Numbered from the stretch's first letter, positions 44,036 through 56,481 are shown. The stretch: 64,000 nt of DNA from Nelumbo lutea (GCA_022828595.1 JAKGHH010000007.1:36208356-36272355), one strand, 5' to 3'. Notes: a model not told the origin generated them from the letters alone. Translations and numbers: made by a program.

Positions 44036-47000
44036 ATGACGACATTGGTCCCTGGTGTCCTCCTGAAGCTTCTACAACATATGAATACAGATGTGAAAGT
44101 TGCTGGTGAGCACCGGTCTTCATTGCTGCAGGTTGTAAGCATTGTCCCTGCACTTGCAGGTGGAGAGCTCTTCCCAAACCAAGGATTCTACCTCAAGGTC
44201 TCAGACTCCTCTCATGCCACCTATGTCTCCCTCCCTGACGAGCACGACGATCTCATCCTCAGTGATAAACTTCAACTGGGTCAGTTCATCCATGTTGAGC
44301 GGCTTGAGGCTGCTTCCCCTGTTCCAATCCTCCGTGGAGTGAGGCCTGTACCTGGTCGCCATGCCTGCATTGGAAACCCTGAAGATCTTGTTGCAAAACA
44401 CTCACTCTGCTTCCTCAATTCTTCGGGATCAAACCCATTAGAGAAAATCAAGACACAATCCAAGGTCTCGAACAACAACCAAGTTCTGGATAAAGAGAAA
44501 TGCAAAACACCTTCTCAGACCTTGAACAATAACACAAGTCGGGAGAAAGACAAGATCAAGTCGGAGAAACAAAATGGAGCTGCAAAGGTTGCAGAGTCGG
44601 ACAAGAAGACCGCAACTTTCAATAGATCAAGGTCTCTGTTATCAAGGCCTGCTTTGAATTTAGTTGAGAAGAAGGATTCTGTGACGCCTTCGAAATCTTC
44701 CAATTCGCGGTCAATCCCTTCATCTCCAACGAGTTGCTACTCATTGCCTACTTCATTTGAGAAGTTTGCAAATGGGGTCAGGAAGCAAGCAAAGATCAAA
44801 GGATTGGATAAACCAACTACGGGATTGGGATTGGCGGACAAGGCAGCTTCTGTTCTTAGAGCAAGTACGTCAACGAAGAAGTTGCCTGTGGAGAATTCCA
44901 TTGGTAATCTGGTTCAGGGTATTGGAGTGGGAACCAGGGCTTTGAGAAGGAGCTGGGAAGGGAGTGTGGAGGTGAAAAGTAGGGAGAATTCAACCTCAAA
45001 GACTGCCAAGCATGATTTGAAATCTGAACCTCGGAGCACTTCTGTAAGTTCTATTTTCTCTCTGAAGTTTGTTTCTTTTCTTTTGCATTCTTGGTCTGAA
45101 ACAACTTTTCCTTGAGCTGTTGGTGTGCTGCTTTCTCTGGTTATTATACTTCTGTGCTATATGAAAATTTTGTACTTTGCTTTTTTTTCTTTTTTTAAAT
45201 TTATGCTTAATTAAGGCACAAATTTTTTTGTCCCCATTAACTGTCATGGGTGTTATATTGATTTCCGTTGTCTTTGTTTGCTTATATTTTCCCAATGTTT
45301 TGTTCATCCACTGGGATTTGTGGAGATGAGATGTTATGTGGATTTTCTACTTAAAATAAAAGTTATGCCGACTATTGCTGGTGAGTTAAACCCTGCAGTC
45401 AAGGATCATATTAACAAATTTTTTCTTCTTCTTCTCTTATCTTTTTGTGAATTTTCTGATAAACCATATGTGAATTCTTTAGTAGATGTTCTTTGTTGGA
45501 TATCTAACTTCTTTCAGTTTGTTGTTTTCCTCCTTTCTTTTGAAGAGAAGGTTGTTAGTCTGGCCTTTAGCTTTTATTTGTTCTAGTGATATGTGGGGAC
45601 GTGCTAACCCCCTGTCTTGTGTAGCCCCTCCTGGACCTGGTTTTATCAAAAAAAAAAAAAAAAAACAGAGAAGGTTGTTATTCTATTTTTTTATATATTT
45701 TTGGTCCAGTGAGCAGATTATATTTGGTTATCTTCTAACAGTCTTAATTCTTTTTGCATAACAGATTCCTCGAATAAAATCATCAACAAGTGATAAATTG
45801 TTGTCTAAAGAGGACAATAAGGTTCAGACGCTTGCAAAGAAAATAACAGCAAATGGGACTATAGGTGATCCTGATAAGTCAAATAAGCAAAGCGCTTCTA
45901 TTGGAAAGAAAACATCAAGTGAAGTTTCCAGTAATAAATTCCCAGGAAACTTGGTCAAGGTTTCTCTCAATAATAGAAGACTGACAGATGGTAGTGTTTC
46001 TTGGGCCTCACTTCCTTCTTCTCTTGCAAAGCTTGGAAAGGTATTAATCCCTGCAACATTTTCTTGTGTTGTCTCTGCCGAAAATTTGTATGTGTAGGAA
46101 GCCTACTACCTGTTAAATCATCTTTGCTTATAAGCTCCATTATTTGTTTTTAAAGCTTTTACCTTTCATGGATGAGGTCCTGCATGAAACTCATGCCACT
46201 TACCCAAGTGGCATGGTCAGCTATTGCTTTTAGCTACTCAATCAATTGATGTATCTTATATCTTGACTGTCTTATTTTTGAGTATGGTATGTACCCTTTG
46301 AATTCATAAATTCACGGGGTGTTCATCAATGTGAGTGGTTTTGTTTTCTAAAGGAAAAACAACTGCCACATTAGCAAAAATTATTCCTTTTGCTGACATA
46401 GCAGTTGTTTTTGTTTTAGAAAACAAAACCATTCATATGGGTGACACCTTATCAGTTAGCTGAGAATGACATTGGGTTGGCCTTTTTAGTTATAATATCA
46501 GTGGAGTAGTAGACTAGTAGCTTGATTTGAAATTAGTTAATGAACTTCAGGTTTTTTTTCATTGGATGATAAAAAATCATTGATTTGCGTTAATTTGGAC
46601 ATGTGCCCTCATTCTTGATATGGATATTCTGGTTGGTCTGTCCGGATTGATGGACAATTTATTATTTGATGACTAAGGTTTAACCATGGCATTTACTGGT
46701 GCATTACATTTCTAGAAAATTCTCACATGGTTCTGACAAGACTAGGATCCTGAACTTTCCTTTCTTTTTTCAAAATTCTGCTTTTTCATTTTTCATTTTA
46801 TTTTATTTTTCAGGAAGTTCTGAAGTACAGAGATGCTGCACAAATGGCAGCTATTGAGGCCATGCAAGAAGCTTCTGCTGCAGAAAGCTTAATTAGATGC
46901 TTGAGGTAAGTACCAGGCTAATTCTACAGAACTTATGCTTCCTGGTAACTGTTCAGTACTTCATGATCTTGGATATTTAGCCAAACTTTTTGTCCAGTTT

Positions 47001-50000
47001 ATACTAATTTGTAATTTCTTGATGAGCATTCAGTATTTTTTCCACCTTTCAGTTCTGCAATCTTGTTTAGTTGATAATTTCTGTCAGATTTTGAGTCTTT
47101 GGATGTTGAAGTGTGGTTGTTTTTATTATAATTATTTCATTTCTCCCTTTGCATTTCTTTACTTCATTTTGTCTTTGGAAAGGGGCAAGCAACCGTCACC
47201 TTTGTGCTATACCCTGTTCTTGACTTAACAAAATTGTAGCATTAAATTCTTGTGGATCACTGACAAAGTTAAAATCAGCACAGATGTGATTGTTCTCTGG
47301 TCAAATTAAAGGAGTTGCTTGTATTGCACGTATATTTGTAAATACTAAATACTAGATGGGGCCTCTGGTAGGATAATTCAATGTTAATATTGACTGAAAC
47401 TTGAGGAGAACCTTCAGAGGCATCATGCATGAAGCTATGTATGTAAAGGGTCATTACCTAACCTTTGGATTTATTATTATTGTTGTTATTTAAATTTTGC
47501 ACAAGGTGGCCATTCTCAGACTCAAACCTGAATATTCATGCTTGTTAGCCTGACATTCTACAATTGCGCCAAGTGATAGCACTATATCAATAGTATAAAC
47601 CTTGCAGGACTAAACGATTAATCATAAATTGCAATCTGCTTGGCCTAAAAGATCCTGATGGAAAGAAGCACAGGGCAATTGTATGAGTTTTTCACCATGG
47701 CTTTGGTGTTTATTCAGATCATATTCTTCTAGTCGTGGTTGATGTTGCACTTGTGGACAACATAGGATTCTGGCAAAGGTTTTTTTCCCGCATTGGATTC
47801 TTCTAAGCCATGTAGCTCTATCTCCTGATCATCAATCTTAATTGCACCACCATTGTTACTGCTGTTTTTACTAAAATTGCAATACACATGTATTTTGTCT
47901 TAATCCAATTTATCTTTAAACCTTTTGATTCTAAAACATCTTTCCATTGTTTTAGCTCTACATTTTACTATCTTTAATCTTATCAATCAATATTATATAA
48001 TAAACAAAGAAAATACATCATCGGACCTCTTTCTATTGTTTAGTCAAGCACTTCTCCAGAATTGTCACCCAAGTGAAAATTTCACTTTTGAAGGTGCAGT
48101 GGATCCCCAAATGGCCGAGCTAGGGAAATGATCCATTGGGTCTCCTACTAGACCTTTGTAAAAGGATTTAACTGAAAAATCCCCTGAAGGTGCCCACTTC
48201 TAACATCTTGAGTCTTGAGAGTGCAAGTTTAATTGCTGGTTTTGTGGTAAAGTTAAGAGATCAGCCACCATATTGAGCTCTCAGTCATTGAAACCCCTTC
48301 TAAATGAAGGATTCCAAATGATTATGTTTCCAGTCACCTCCTAGGACTCAACCACCCAAGCCAATTTGTTTTCATCCATACTAAACAAGGTCAGAAACCT
48401 GTCTTTTAAATTTAATGCCATTTCACCACACCTTCCTATCATCTCCCAACTTGAAATTTAATCCTTTGCAGAAGGTACTGAAGTCTTTTGAAATGCCTTT
48501 CCACACACTACACCCATAGGATAACTGGGGAGTTTCCTAAATCTCTCCCTTGTGGTGGGGATTCGACAGGGACTTAGCTCACTTCTCAACCCTCACAGTT
48601 CCATACGATAACTAGGGCCCATTATGGAATAGTAGCCACTCAATCCTGCCCCAACTCATGCAGCTGGGATGGAACTGATAACACATTAAGAGTGCTTTAT
48701 TATCAGGCTATAATTCCTTTTTTCTCAATCCAATCTATTTCTCATCTGTTTCTGGTGATTTGAGGTTGCATATGTAAATAACAATGCTTCATGGACTCTC
48801 CTAAATGGATGTCATGTCTGTGTTGGGCTAATGTACAAGATGAGTGGCATTTTTCATATTAAGTGTTTCTTGGTAACAAAGGCAACATAATAGACCCCCT
48901 TTTTCTGGTATATAATGTTGGAATTGAAAAATATATGATCTATTTTAATAGTTTATAATTTTCCATGGCCATGTCTGCATGTCCGTGTTTTTTCATCTTG
49001 CCAAGTCAGACTCTTGAACACACATCAGATTCTGACTCCTATATCTATGAACATGCAACATTGGTCAATAGATAATGCATGCCAATCAGAATAAGGTGAC
49101 AAATAGCAATATTATGTAGCTGATCTCAAACATTAATACAAGGATGATCATCTCTTAATGGGAATGGGTGCAATGATAGCAACTCCATTGACCGTGTGGA
49201 ATTTTGGATGAGGTTGGGGAAGATAATATGAGAGAGTGGCTAAGATCTAGAGAACTGATGGACCAAGAAGAATGTGCAAAGTCTTTGAAGAATGAGTTGG
49301 GACAGGGGGTGGATTAAGATTCCATGAGTTGTGATGAACCAGAGTGGTCTTTTGACAGTTTGGATCGTCTCCCAGGTTGTCAAAAAGTGGAGAAAGTTGG
49401 CTGACTTCTTTGATGATGCACTAATGAAATCTCATAAAGTGCTGGTAGCACTTGAGGAAGGGGGAGAGGAGGCAGGGGAGGGAACCTCTTGATTTAAGGG
49501 TTGTTGAGTGGATTGTGAAGTTTGGTAACCAATGTTTTTGGGAGGTGACTGTGGATGTTGGTCCGGGCCTTTTCTTGGGTGTTTTTTGGTTTTTATTTTA
49601 TGAGGTTTGTTTTTGGTTCAGTGGGCTTTTTGTGGGTTCGTCCCAGCCATTTTCCTTAGAATAGTGGTTTTTTTGGTCTTTGGCTCTGCTCTGTTGAGCC
49701 TAAACTTTGTACATTTAGTATAACTTCTGTTGAGCATCAATTTTTTGTTTGCGTTGGTCCCAGCCTAATTGATCAGCGTTATGTTTGCATGGTTCCAGTA
49801 TTTTTTGGGGGTCAGCAATTTTGTTTTGTTCCCCACATCATGGTAGAGGTTGAATTTAAGTATAACTTCTGTCAAGCAAAATAATAGATAAACAATGAAG
49901 CTAAAAAGCACAAAATTTTAGAGACACTTAGGTGATGATATTTGTTTTTTTTTTTTTTTCGGTTGTAGCTTTTTGTGGGCAAGGGGGAGTTTTGATGTTT

Positions 50001-53000
50001 TACATTCAGATAAAATTTGGAAAGAAAGGGGGCAAGGTCACAGACAAAACTCTGCTTTTTTGCTTGTTTTTGTTTCTTTTGTCTTCCTCTCTTCTGTCAT
50101 CTTTCACCTTTTTAATGTACAGAAAATATTAAGGACTGCATTATCAAGGAAGGCTGATTTGGTCCAACTTGGAGCCCCTAAATCAACTAGGGGATGATTA
50201 AAAACAAATGGAGTGGGGTGGTGGAATGTGATGATTCATCTATCTGACCCAAAATGGTTGGTATAAGGCATTGGTTATTGGTTGATGGGTTGTTGAGCTC
50301 TTCTCTAGTTTGACTTAAAGACAAGATATTAAAGCAAAATATTTAAATACAGAGGGTAATATTTTTTTCAACAAAGTTTGGGCACTCCAAATGGATAAAT
50401 CTAAAGAAAAGGCTAGCTCATTGAAATAAAAGATAATACAATGTAAGCTTGTTATATATGTGTGTGTTTGTATGTGTTAGCACTTGTACTCTAAGGTTTG
50501 GTAGTACAGAGTGATGCACAAAGTGATAGAACATTTCCCATGTACATATGTAAGGAGAAAGATTAACTATAAGTTACTATGTTGATCATGCCCCTTTTAA
50601 ACCTAGGCCATTATGTTGTTTGAAATCTCCAACTTTTAGCTGACACCCATTTATTAATTAATATCTGAAACTTGCATGAACCAAAAAGCAACATCATAGT
50701 CCTAGTTGAAGTGTATATATTCCTAGTCCAAAGAAGTCCTGGTTAGAGTTGAATAAGTCAAGTTGTTATTTAATAGTGTAAGGTTTAAGTTGAGCTTATT
50801 TTAAGTTAGGTAGTTTTTAAAAGAGTTTCTATTCCAGTTTGAAGAAATAGGTTAGGTGTTTTAACGAAAGGACGTGGGAAAAATTTCTACTTCATAGTCT
50901 ATATACACTTGTGTAATTAAGTCTTCTTTTAGTGAAGTAACTTTTCTTTTAGAAGCTATTAGTAAGTATGCATGTGTTTTGCACGTGACAATTTTAGATG
51001 ATGGTAATTATGGTAATAATATATCCAAAATTTTCTATTTACTTTATGTATTTTTTATTTTTTTATAAAGGAAACGATCTGGGATTTGAGAGAGATTTGG
51101 AGAGATGTAAGAAGAGGGCAGATAGTGTTGTAGTGACAGTGATGATGAACATGGAGATAACCGTCGGTGGTGATTCCTTCTTATTCTTTTTCTTCTTCTC
51201 AAGGAAAACGGTACAACAATCAGTGTACATGGTGACAACCACCTTCGGTGGCGCTTCCTTCTTCTTCTTCTTCTTCTTCTTCTTCTTCTTCTTCTTTTAC
51301 TTCTTCTCTTTCTTTTTTCTCACTTCTCAGCTTTAACCAACTGCCTCCTTCTCAAAGTCTCACACTCCCCTCTCATAATAATGTATATATATGGTGGACT
51401 TTAACCTAATCCTAATCTAACGTCAGATTATATTTTACATTTTACTGGTTTGACCCGCTCAAACTAGACGGTTGAACTGCTGACCCAAAAACTGAAAGCC
51501 AAAGTGGTTCCGTTTTTGGGTCAGTTTTTAAAACCTTGATTTTAGTCAAAAGAAAATTCCACAATCTTATGCATATTTTTAATAGTAGTGTAAATATAGA
51601 ATTATAGATGTGTTCGAATTTTCTATAAGTTTTTGTATTTTTGTGTGTAAAAATAATTTTGATATGTCACACTTACTTTTTGTTTATTATGATAAATACA
51701 TGATATTATACATGTTCCTGAATGTTTCTTTTTGCAAAATTTGTGTATTTTTTTTTTCATTTATGTGTTTTTATATTTTATTAAATTTTATTATTTATTT
51801 ATGGCATTAAGGGTTAACACATTTAACCCAAAAGTTATTTTGTATTTCATTTTTGGTCAATTCTAAATTATGTATTTCATTTTCATTATCAATAAAAATA
51901 ATTCTTGTTTACTACACTTATTTTTTAATTTGATTAATAAAATATCATAAATGTGTCTAATTTTTCCTACATTTTTGTAATTTTCTATATTTATTTCTAT
52001 TTTTTAAAAATTTTATTACCTAACAATGATTTCATAGGTTGATTAATTTGCTTCGGATGGTTGAATTGCTTAGCCACCACTTGGATAAAGAATGGTTTTG
52101 CTTTTGAGTAAGTTTTAAAATATATGGGTTTATATTGTTAAAGATATTGACATAGATCTAATTAGTAGCATTTGTTTGTGAAAAATAACTTAAAAATATA
52201 AGATCTAATAAGAGGAAATGGGATTTAATACCTTGAGTATAAGACTCAATGAGAGGGGATTAGATGAGGTGGAAAGTAATAATTGAAGTTACATTTTTCA
52301 ACTCTTACAATTAGAGATGGATTAAATACACAAATATGGCCATTTTAATAGCCATTAAAGCTGGCATTAAAGCTATAATAAAATGACTTTTATACCCTTT
52401 CTCAAACAAAGAAATAGAGGGTAATTTTAGTCCCAAAAAGGTTTCACACTGCATTCACACTTTATATATAGTATAGATATTGTGCTTTGTTGAGGATCAC
52501 TATTCCAAGTCTAGTTGAAGCAGAAATTGCTGTTTGTGCAGTATATCTAGATGAGTGACAGTTAGATAATCTAGTCCCAAACAGTTTGACAAATTATGAT
52601 GTCATAAAGCAGATCAATATCATCCATAGATATCTCTATTATGTATGATTTGATTCAATATGGGCTTTTCTTCCAACTTGTTAGTTCCATGGTGTACTCT
52701 ATCTGGAAATGAATATATCATACTTGGAATGAGGCATCTCTATTCAGTTACTTCTATTCCCAAGATATACGTAATAGTACACAAGCCTTTAACATTAAAC
52801 ACCTTGTTTAGAATCATTAGCTAAGTCTAAATTTTAAGAATATTAATGTGATGTATTCATATGTAGCATTTGATGGGATCTCCAATAAAGGGTAGTAGGC
52901 AACTGTATCATTAATGTTGAAGGAAGACTTGAATGGCCAAGACATGGACAAACATGTCCATTAGATCTGATACCATGTCTAGATATTAGTGGAAAAACTT

Positions 53001-54798
53001 TTGTAGTGAACTGATGGGTAATTCTTTATAGTTCATCATTATTCAAATTCAATGGCTTTCCTAGATCAATCCATCTCTATTGAGATGATGACAAAAAGGA
53101 GAACCTGGTTTCTTTTAAGGGAGAGTGGAATTAAAGATCTAATACAGAACTGTTATATTAGGGTTGCATAATTAAATAAGTGCTTCTTTGGCTTCCTTAG
53201 AATACCTCTGTCCATGTTTTTAGGGTGAGCTCAATTGCTTAAGTTTTGATTATGATAACTGTGGCCTTGACAACCTAATCCTTAGAAGGCTAGATTCGGC
53301 ATCTTTCAGTTATGAGGTTGTTATTTTTTCTTTCTTTTGAATTTTCAATTTTCTGAAGTAGGGATGGACGAGAAATGTGCTGGCAAAGTTTTCTGGTGCT
53401 TTCTGATTCATGTACTTTAAGAGGTTGGAACATTTAGTCATCAATCGAATGCCCTTTTTGGCCAAAAATGTCGCTTTTAAAAATGTAGAACCTTTAGGGT
53501 TCCAATAGGAATTGGGAAGCAGAGTGGCCAGTCAAGGGAGTGATTTCAACTTAATTTGGTAATGTTCAATTCTTTTGCCCATTGATGTTGAAGTTAGTAA
53601 CCTTCAGGTTCTTGGAGAAAGATAGAGAAGCCAAAATCCATTTAAGAAGCTGTAGGTTGAATGAAGTCCAGGAAATGAACTAGCCTTCTATTATGGCTGG
53701 CCTATGAACTGGATAATAATCCTCTAGTTGGAAATGCAACCTATACCAGCAAGACATAGATACTCTCTTAGTCTTTGATTCTCAATGTTTGATGATCATA
53801 TTCATTGAACTCATGCAAATTTACTGGTTCGACTGGTATAGATTTTGCATGTAAGATATTGGTATGTTTTGTTATCTCCTTGAACTCACTTCTTTGATAT
53901 CTGATCTTTCTCTCTCTTTTGCAGCACATATGCTGAGTTAAGTACATCTGCCAAGGAGGATAACCCACAACCTACAGTTGAGCAGTTCCTGAGTCTCCAT
54001 GCAAGCTTGAACAGGGCTCGTCTTGTGGCTGACTCCCTATCAAAGACAGTCTCAGTAGGGTCATCAACAGATGGTGAAGATGAACCATCAGAAGCAGCTC
54101 TGAAGATCTCATTGGAGAGGCGTAAACATGCAACTTCATGGGTCCACAGTGCATTAGCCACTGACTTATCATCCTTTACAGTATTTAACAAACAACCAGT
54201 TTCCACCTTGAGCTTGACTTCAACTCCCGCTCAAAGTCAACGGACTACTGCTAGCAACCATACCATGCTAGTCCTAGAGAACTCAACCAAGAATACATCA
54301 ATAAAGGCTCAAAGCAAAACTCGCCCATTAGTTGGTTCTAAACTTCTTACATCAGGAGTACTCCGCCGTGCTGGGGATGGGCTAAATGTAGGTCACAAGA
54401 CACAGACTACACCACCACCCGAGTGGATCCAAGGAAACGGCCTTGATGAAGCTGTTGATTTGGCACAAACATTAAAGACGGAGTCTCAGGACTGGTTCTT
54501 GGGTTTCATCGAGAGGTTCTTGGATGCTGATATGGATAATTCAGCCCTCAGAGATAATAGTCAAATAGCAAGTATGTTGTCTCAGCTCAAAAGTGTAAAT
54601 GACTGGTTAGAGGAGATTGGATCTACTAAGGATGAAGAAGAAGATGGACCCTGCATTCCATCTGAGACGATTGATAGGCTGAGGAAGAAGATCTATGACT
54701 ATCTCCTTACACATGTAGAATCTGCTGCAGTTGCTCTTGGTGCTGGAGCTCAAACAACACCACAGAGCCAAGCAGCGGAAACAAAACCAAGAAGATGA
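44036..54798 (+). CDS. DUF936-family protein (CORD-like), 749 aa, four coding exons
   Basis: Exons are 44036-45043, 45765-46040, 46814-46905 and 53925-54798. Joined, they give 2250 bp ending at TGA 54796-54798, and all borders are GT-AG. The start ATG is preceded by an in-frame TAA (44030-44032). Residues 3-119 are the conserved N-terminal region of DUF936 ([52 protein letters not shown]). Residues 120-430 form a Ser/Lys-rich, probably disordered basic linker. Residues 429-510 hold a conserved helical stretch ([21 protein letters not shown]) spanning exons 3-4. Residues 626-733 are the conserved C-terminus ([23 protein letters not shown]). No signal peptide or membrane segment is seen. Length and domain order match full-length plant members. 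Family function is poorly known; I recall related proteins (CORD) binding cortical microtubules in xylem, and the basic linker would suit that, but this is inference. No frameshift or internal stop. Confidence 0.93.
45044..45764 (+). other. Intron 1 of the DUF936 gene
   Basis: A 721-bp phase-0 intron: donor tct|gtaagt, acceptor gcataacag|att. It holds a short retroposon (45558-45666). Stops appear soon after the donor in the exon 1 frame, and the exon 2 frame resumes exactly at the acceptor. Confidence 0.9.
45558..45666 (+). mobile_element. Short retroposon (SINE or truncated LINE) in intron 1
   Basis: The 14-bp string agagaaggttgtta is repeated exactly at 45544-45557 and 45667-45680. The 109-bp insert between ends in a poly-A run (about 45650-45665). 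Target duplication plus A-tail shows L1-type target-primed insertion in the + orientation. The body (gtggggacgtgctaacccc...) is not one I can name. It is only about 100 bp, so either a small SINE or the 3' end of a LINE. Confidence 0.8.
46041..46813 (+). other. Intron 2 of the DUF936 gene
   Basis: A 773-bp phase-0 intron, donor aaag|gtatta and acceptor atttttcag|gaa. A MITE occupies about 46316-46450. Confidence 0.9.
46316..46450. mobile_element. 135-bp foldback MITE in intron 2
   Basis: The left arm gtggttttgttttctaaagg and right arm ttagaaaacaaaaccattca are inverted, as are aaaaacaactgccacattag and ctgacatagcagttgttttt. Outer ends ggggtgttcatc and gggtgacacctt are a weaker pair. The intronic transcript would fold into a long hairpin. 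The target duplication is not clear. Confidence 0.7.
47930..48490 (-). pseudogene. LINE ORF2 fragment in intron 3
   Basis: On the minus strand, pieces match the region between RT and zf-RVT of plant L1 elements: [20 protein letters not shown], then [35 protein letters not shown], and [13 protein letters not shown] followed by [10 protein letters not shown]. Frameshifts and stops separate them. The A-tail and 5' end were not located. Confidence 0.65.
49190..49492 (+). pseudogene. Decayed coding-like stretch in intron 3, unidentified
   Basis: A + frame reads [18 protein letters not shown] and continues with one stop. A second frame (49382-49492) reads [18 protein letters not shown]... and ends in an acidic tail and stop. 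The composition is protein-like, charged and helical. It could be the end of a LINE ORF1 or a captured cellular gene. I do not recognise it. Confidence 0.35.
50959..52477 (-). mobile_element. Canonical non-autonomous Helitron in intron 3
   Basis: On the minus strand it starts TCTATACTATATATAAAG at 52477, preceded by A. It ends cacgtgcaaaacacatgc (hairpin-forming, about 50970-50987), then atacttactaa (CTAA at 50959-50962), followed by T. TC start, near-terminal hairpin, CTRR end and A^T insertion all fit. The 1.5-kb body holds a (TTC)n run and a gtttttaaaacc-type repeat end, but no Rep/helicase. It is nested in a host gene intron in reverse orientation. Confidence 0.75.
51255..51297. repeat. 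(TTC)n microsatellite
   Basis: About 13 uninterrupted TTC/CTT units within the intron 3 Helitron. Open frames here are products of the repeat. Confidence 0.9.
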
Positions 54799-55015
54799 CA
54801 TTTGGAATATGCTACTGGGCCAAAGACATCTATTGTATGAAATTTATGCAATACTGAACCATTGGAGCTGAGCCATATTGCATGTCTGCAATTGTGAACA
54901 TATCCAACCTAGTCACCAAGTGGTTAGGGAGGGGCCTTTTTCATCTAACTATGTATATACATCCTCTGGTGGGGAATACATGGAATAATTATAATTTATT
55001 ATCAAGCAAATCATT
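54799..55015 (+). other. 3' UTR of the DUF936 gene (approximate)
   Basis: Sequence after the stop remains unique and T/A-rich. An aataat signal-like string near 54982, followed by attataatttatt, could direct polyadenylation around 55000-55020. No cleavage site can be fixed from sequence. Confidence 0.35.
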
Positions 55016-55254
55016 TTGATGAGATGTGAAGGGTGATGGGACTTTTGAGTTTATCAAAGTTATACACTTACTATTTTAGGGAAGCTGGTATTTATAAATT
55101 CATCACAAATGTGTATTGAAATTTTGCTCGGAAGATTTGATAAAATGGTTCATTCTTTAGCCCTTGAAGGAGGGTTTATTGGAACTTGGAAGGGTTTTTG
55201 ACAAAATTTATTTATGAGTTAAATAGTTTGTACCTTTTTTTAAGGATTTTAACA

Positions 55255-55440
55255 TAGAGGTGTAATTTGGATGTCGAGATCACATCCCTCAGTGGGCACC
55301 CCACGAACGCCCCACGTACACATCTCAGCGTGGATTGGGAATATCTCCCTAAGTTGTTAGTGGGAGATGTTCCCAATACACGGTTGGAATATTCTGTGGG
55401 GTGTTTGTGGGGCACATATGTAAATTGGCTAAGCTCCATT
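55255..55440. mobile_element. Foldback-type MITE with ccccac arms
   Basis: The left arm (ccccacgaacgccccac, then ggattgggaatatctccc) is an imperfect inverse of the right arm (gggagatgttcccaatac, then gtggggtgtttgtgggg). Related sequence lies at 34610-34760. Limits are set by where the inverse match fades. Confidence 0.6.
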
Positions 55441-55534
55441 TAGGACCATCCGTGAGGCAATTGATTCATGAATTAGAAAGCTGAAGCTGGGAGGGACAAC
55501 AAAAAAATAATTTGGGGGTCCATAGTTGGTAAGG

Positions 55535-55935
55535 GTGCAACTTGGGCGGGCCCAACCCAAGCCTGAACTGATCCACCCCGTAATTTCATAAAGGCTGGGC
55601 TTGGATTTTTTGTTCTTTAGGCTGGGCTCAAGCCCAAGAATTTGAGCTTTTTTTTTTAATTTTTTGGTGTGGGTTTGGGCCTAGTCCTTTGGCAGCTTGA
55701 ACCCGGCCTAATTATACACATTCATATATGTATACATATTTACATAAATTCATACATACATGTATAATTTTAGAATAGATTCATTAATCAACCTGAGCTC
55801 GGTTTGGGTTTGAGCCCAACCTGAGTACATCAAATTATAATGTGGATTGGGCTTGGGCCTTAGGCCTAAATCTTAGGGTTGGGCTTGGGTTGACCATAAA
55901 CCTGGCCTGACGTGGCCGACTTGCATCCCTAACAG
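55535..55935. mobile_element. agggtgcaacttgggc repeat, full copy
   Basis: Ends agggtgcaacttgggc and ggccgacttgcatccct are inverted. The arms hold gggcccaaccc and gggttgggc motifs around a (ata)-rich core. The left arm of a second copy lies at 61798-61975. A hAT assignment is possible from the ends, but no 8-bp duplication was found. Confidence 0.6.
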
Positions 55936-56481
55936 TTGTTATTATAAAACAACTCATCTGTCACACCACTAATCAATCTTTCAACATTGTTGTTTTGCTG
56001 TATGGAATCTATTGCATGTTGTCCTTTAAATGTGTTGAATTGTAATTGAATGGCCAATCTAGGGAGGATGATTTTCTTCTATCTTGAAGTTCTATAAAGA
56101 GCTAAATTGTTAAGGACTTTGATGTACTGCACAGAGGTTGGATCAGTTTGATTCCATTCCATTTAGGGCTCTTAGTTGCCTAAACTAATTTGGATTTGTA
56201 TTGAATATGTATTGTAGTCTTGATGACTCAATTATTACTAAGATTGTGTTAGAAGGGTTAGAAATCAGATTTGAAATGGTCGAATCAGGAATAATGGCTA
56301 GCTGAATTTTAAAAAAAAATTTAACCCAACTCGGGAATCAATTTTTTGGTGATTTTGAAATCTGAAATTTTGGGATTGATATTGCATTGAACTGAACCAG
56401 ATTTGAAACTCAAATTAAAACATATCGTACCTAATATAGAAACCATAGTGTGTAGCTCTTAGAGTAATAGTTTACGCCAAA
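55936..56481. other. Intergenic DNA, nothing recognised
   Basis: AT-rich spacer between two repeats. If the copia LTR extends further left than 56482, part of this stretch belongs to it. Confidence 0.4.

Larger units (their letters stand above)
46906..53924 (+). other. Intron 3 of the DUF936 gene, 7 kb
   Basis: Donor gag|gtaagt (phase 2), acceptor ctcttttgcag|cac. Its expanded size comes at least in part from insertions: a LINE fragment (47930-48490), a coding-like relic (49190-49492), and a Helitron (50959-52477). 46906-47930, 49500-50950 and 52480-53900 contain nothing that I recognise beyond T-rich intronic sequence. Confidence 0.88.

Noticed and set aside
44142..44945. Short frames overlapping exon 1 on both strands
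   Set aside because: Shadows of the conserved DUF936 coding frame.
50998..51336. 112-codon + frame with a long Phe run
   Set aside because: Translation of the (TTC)n microsatellite inside a Helitron.
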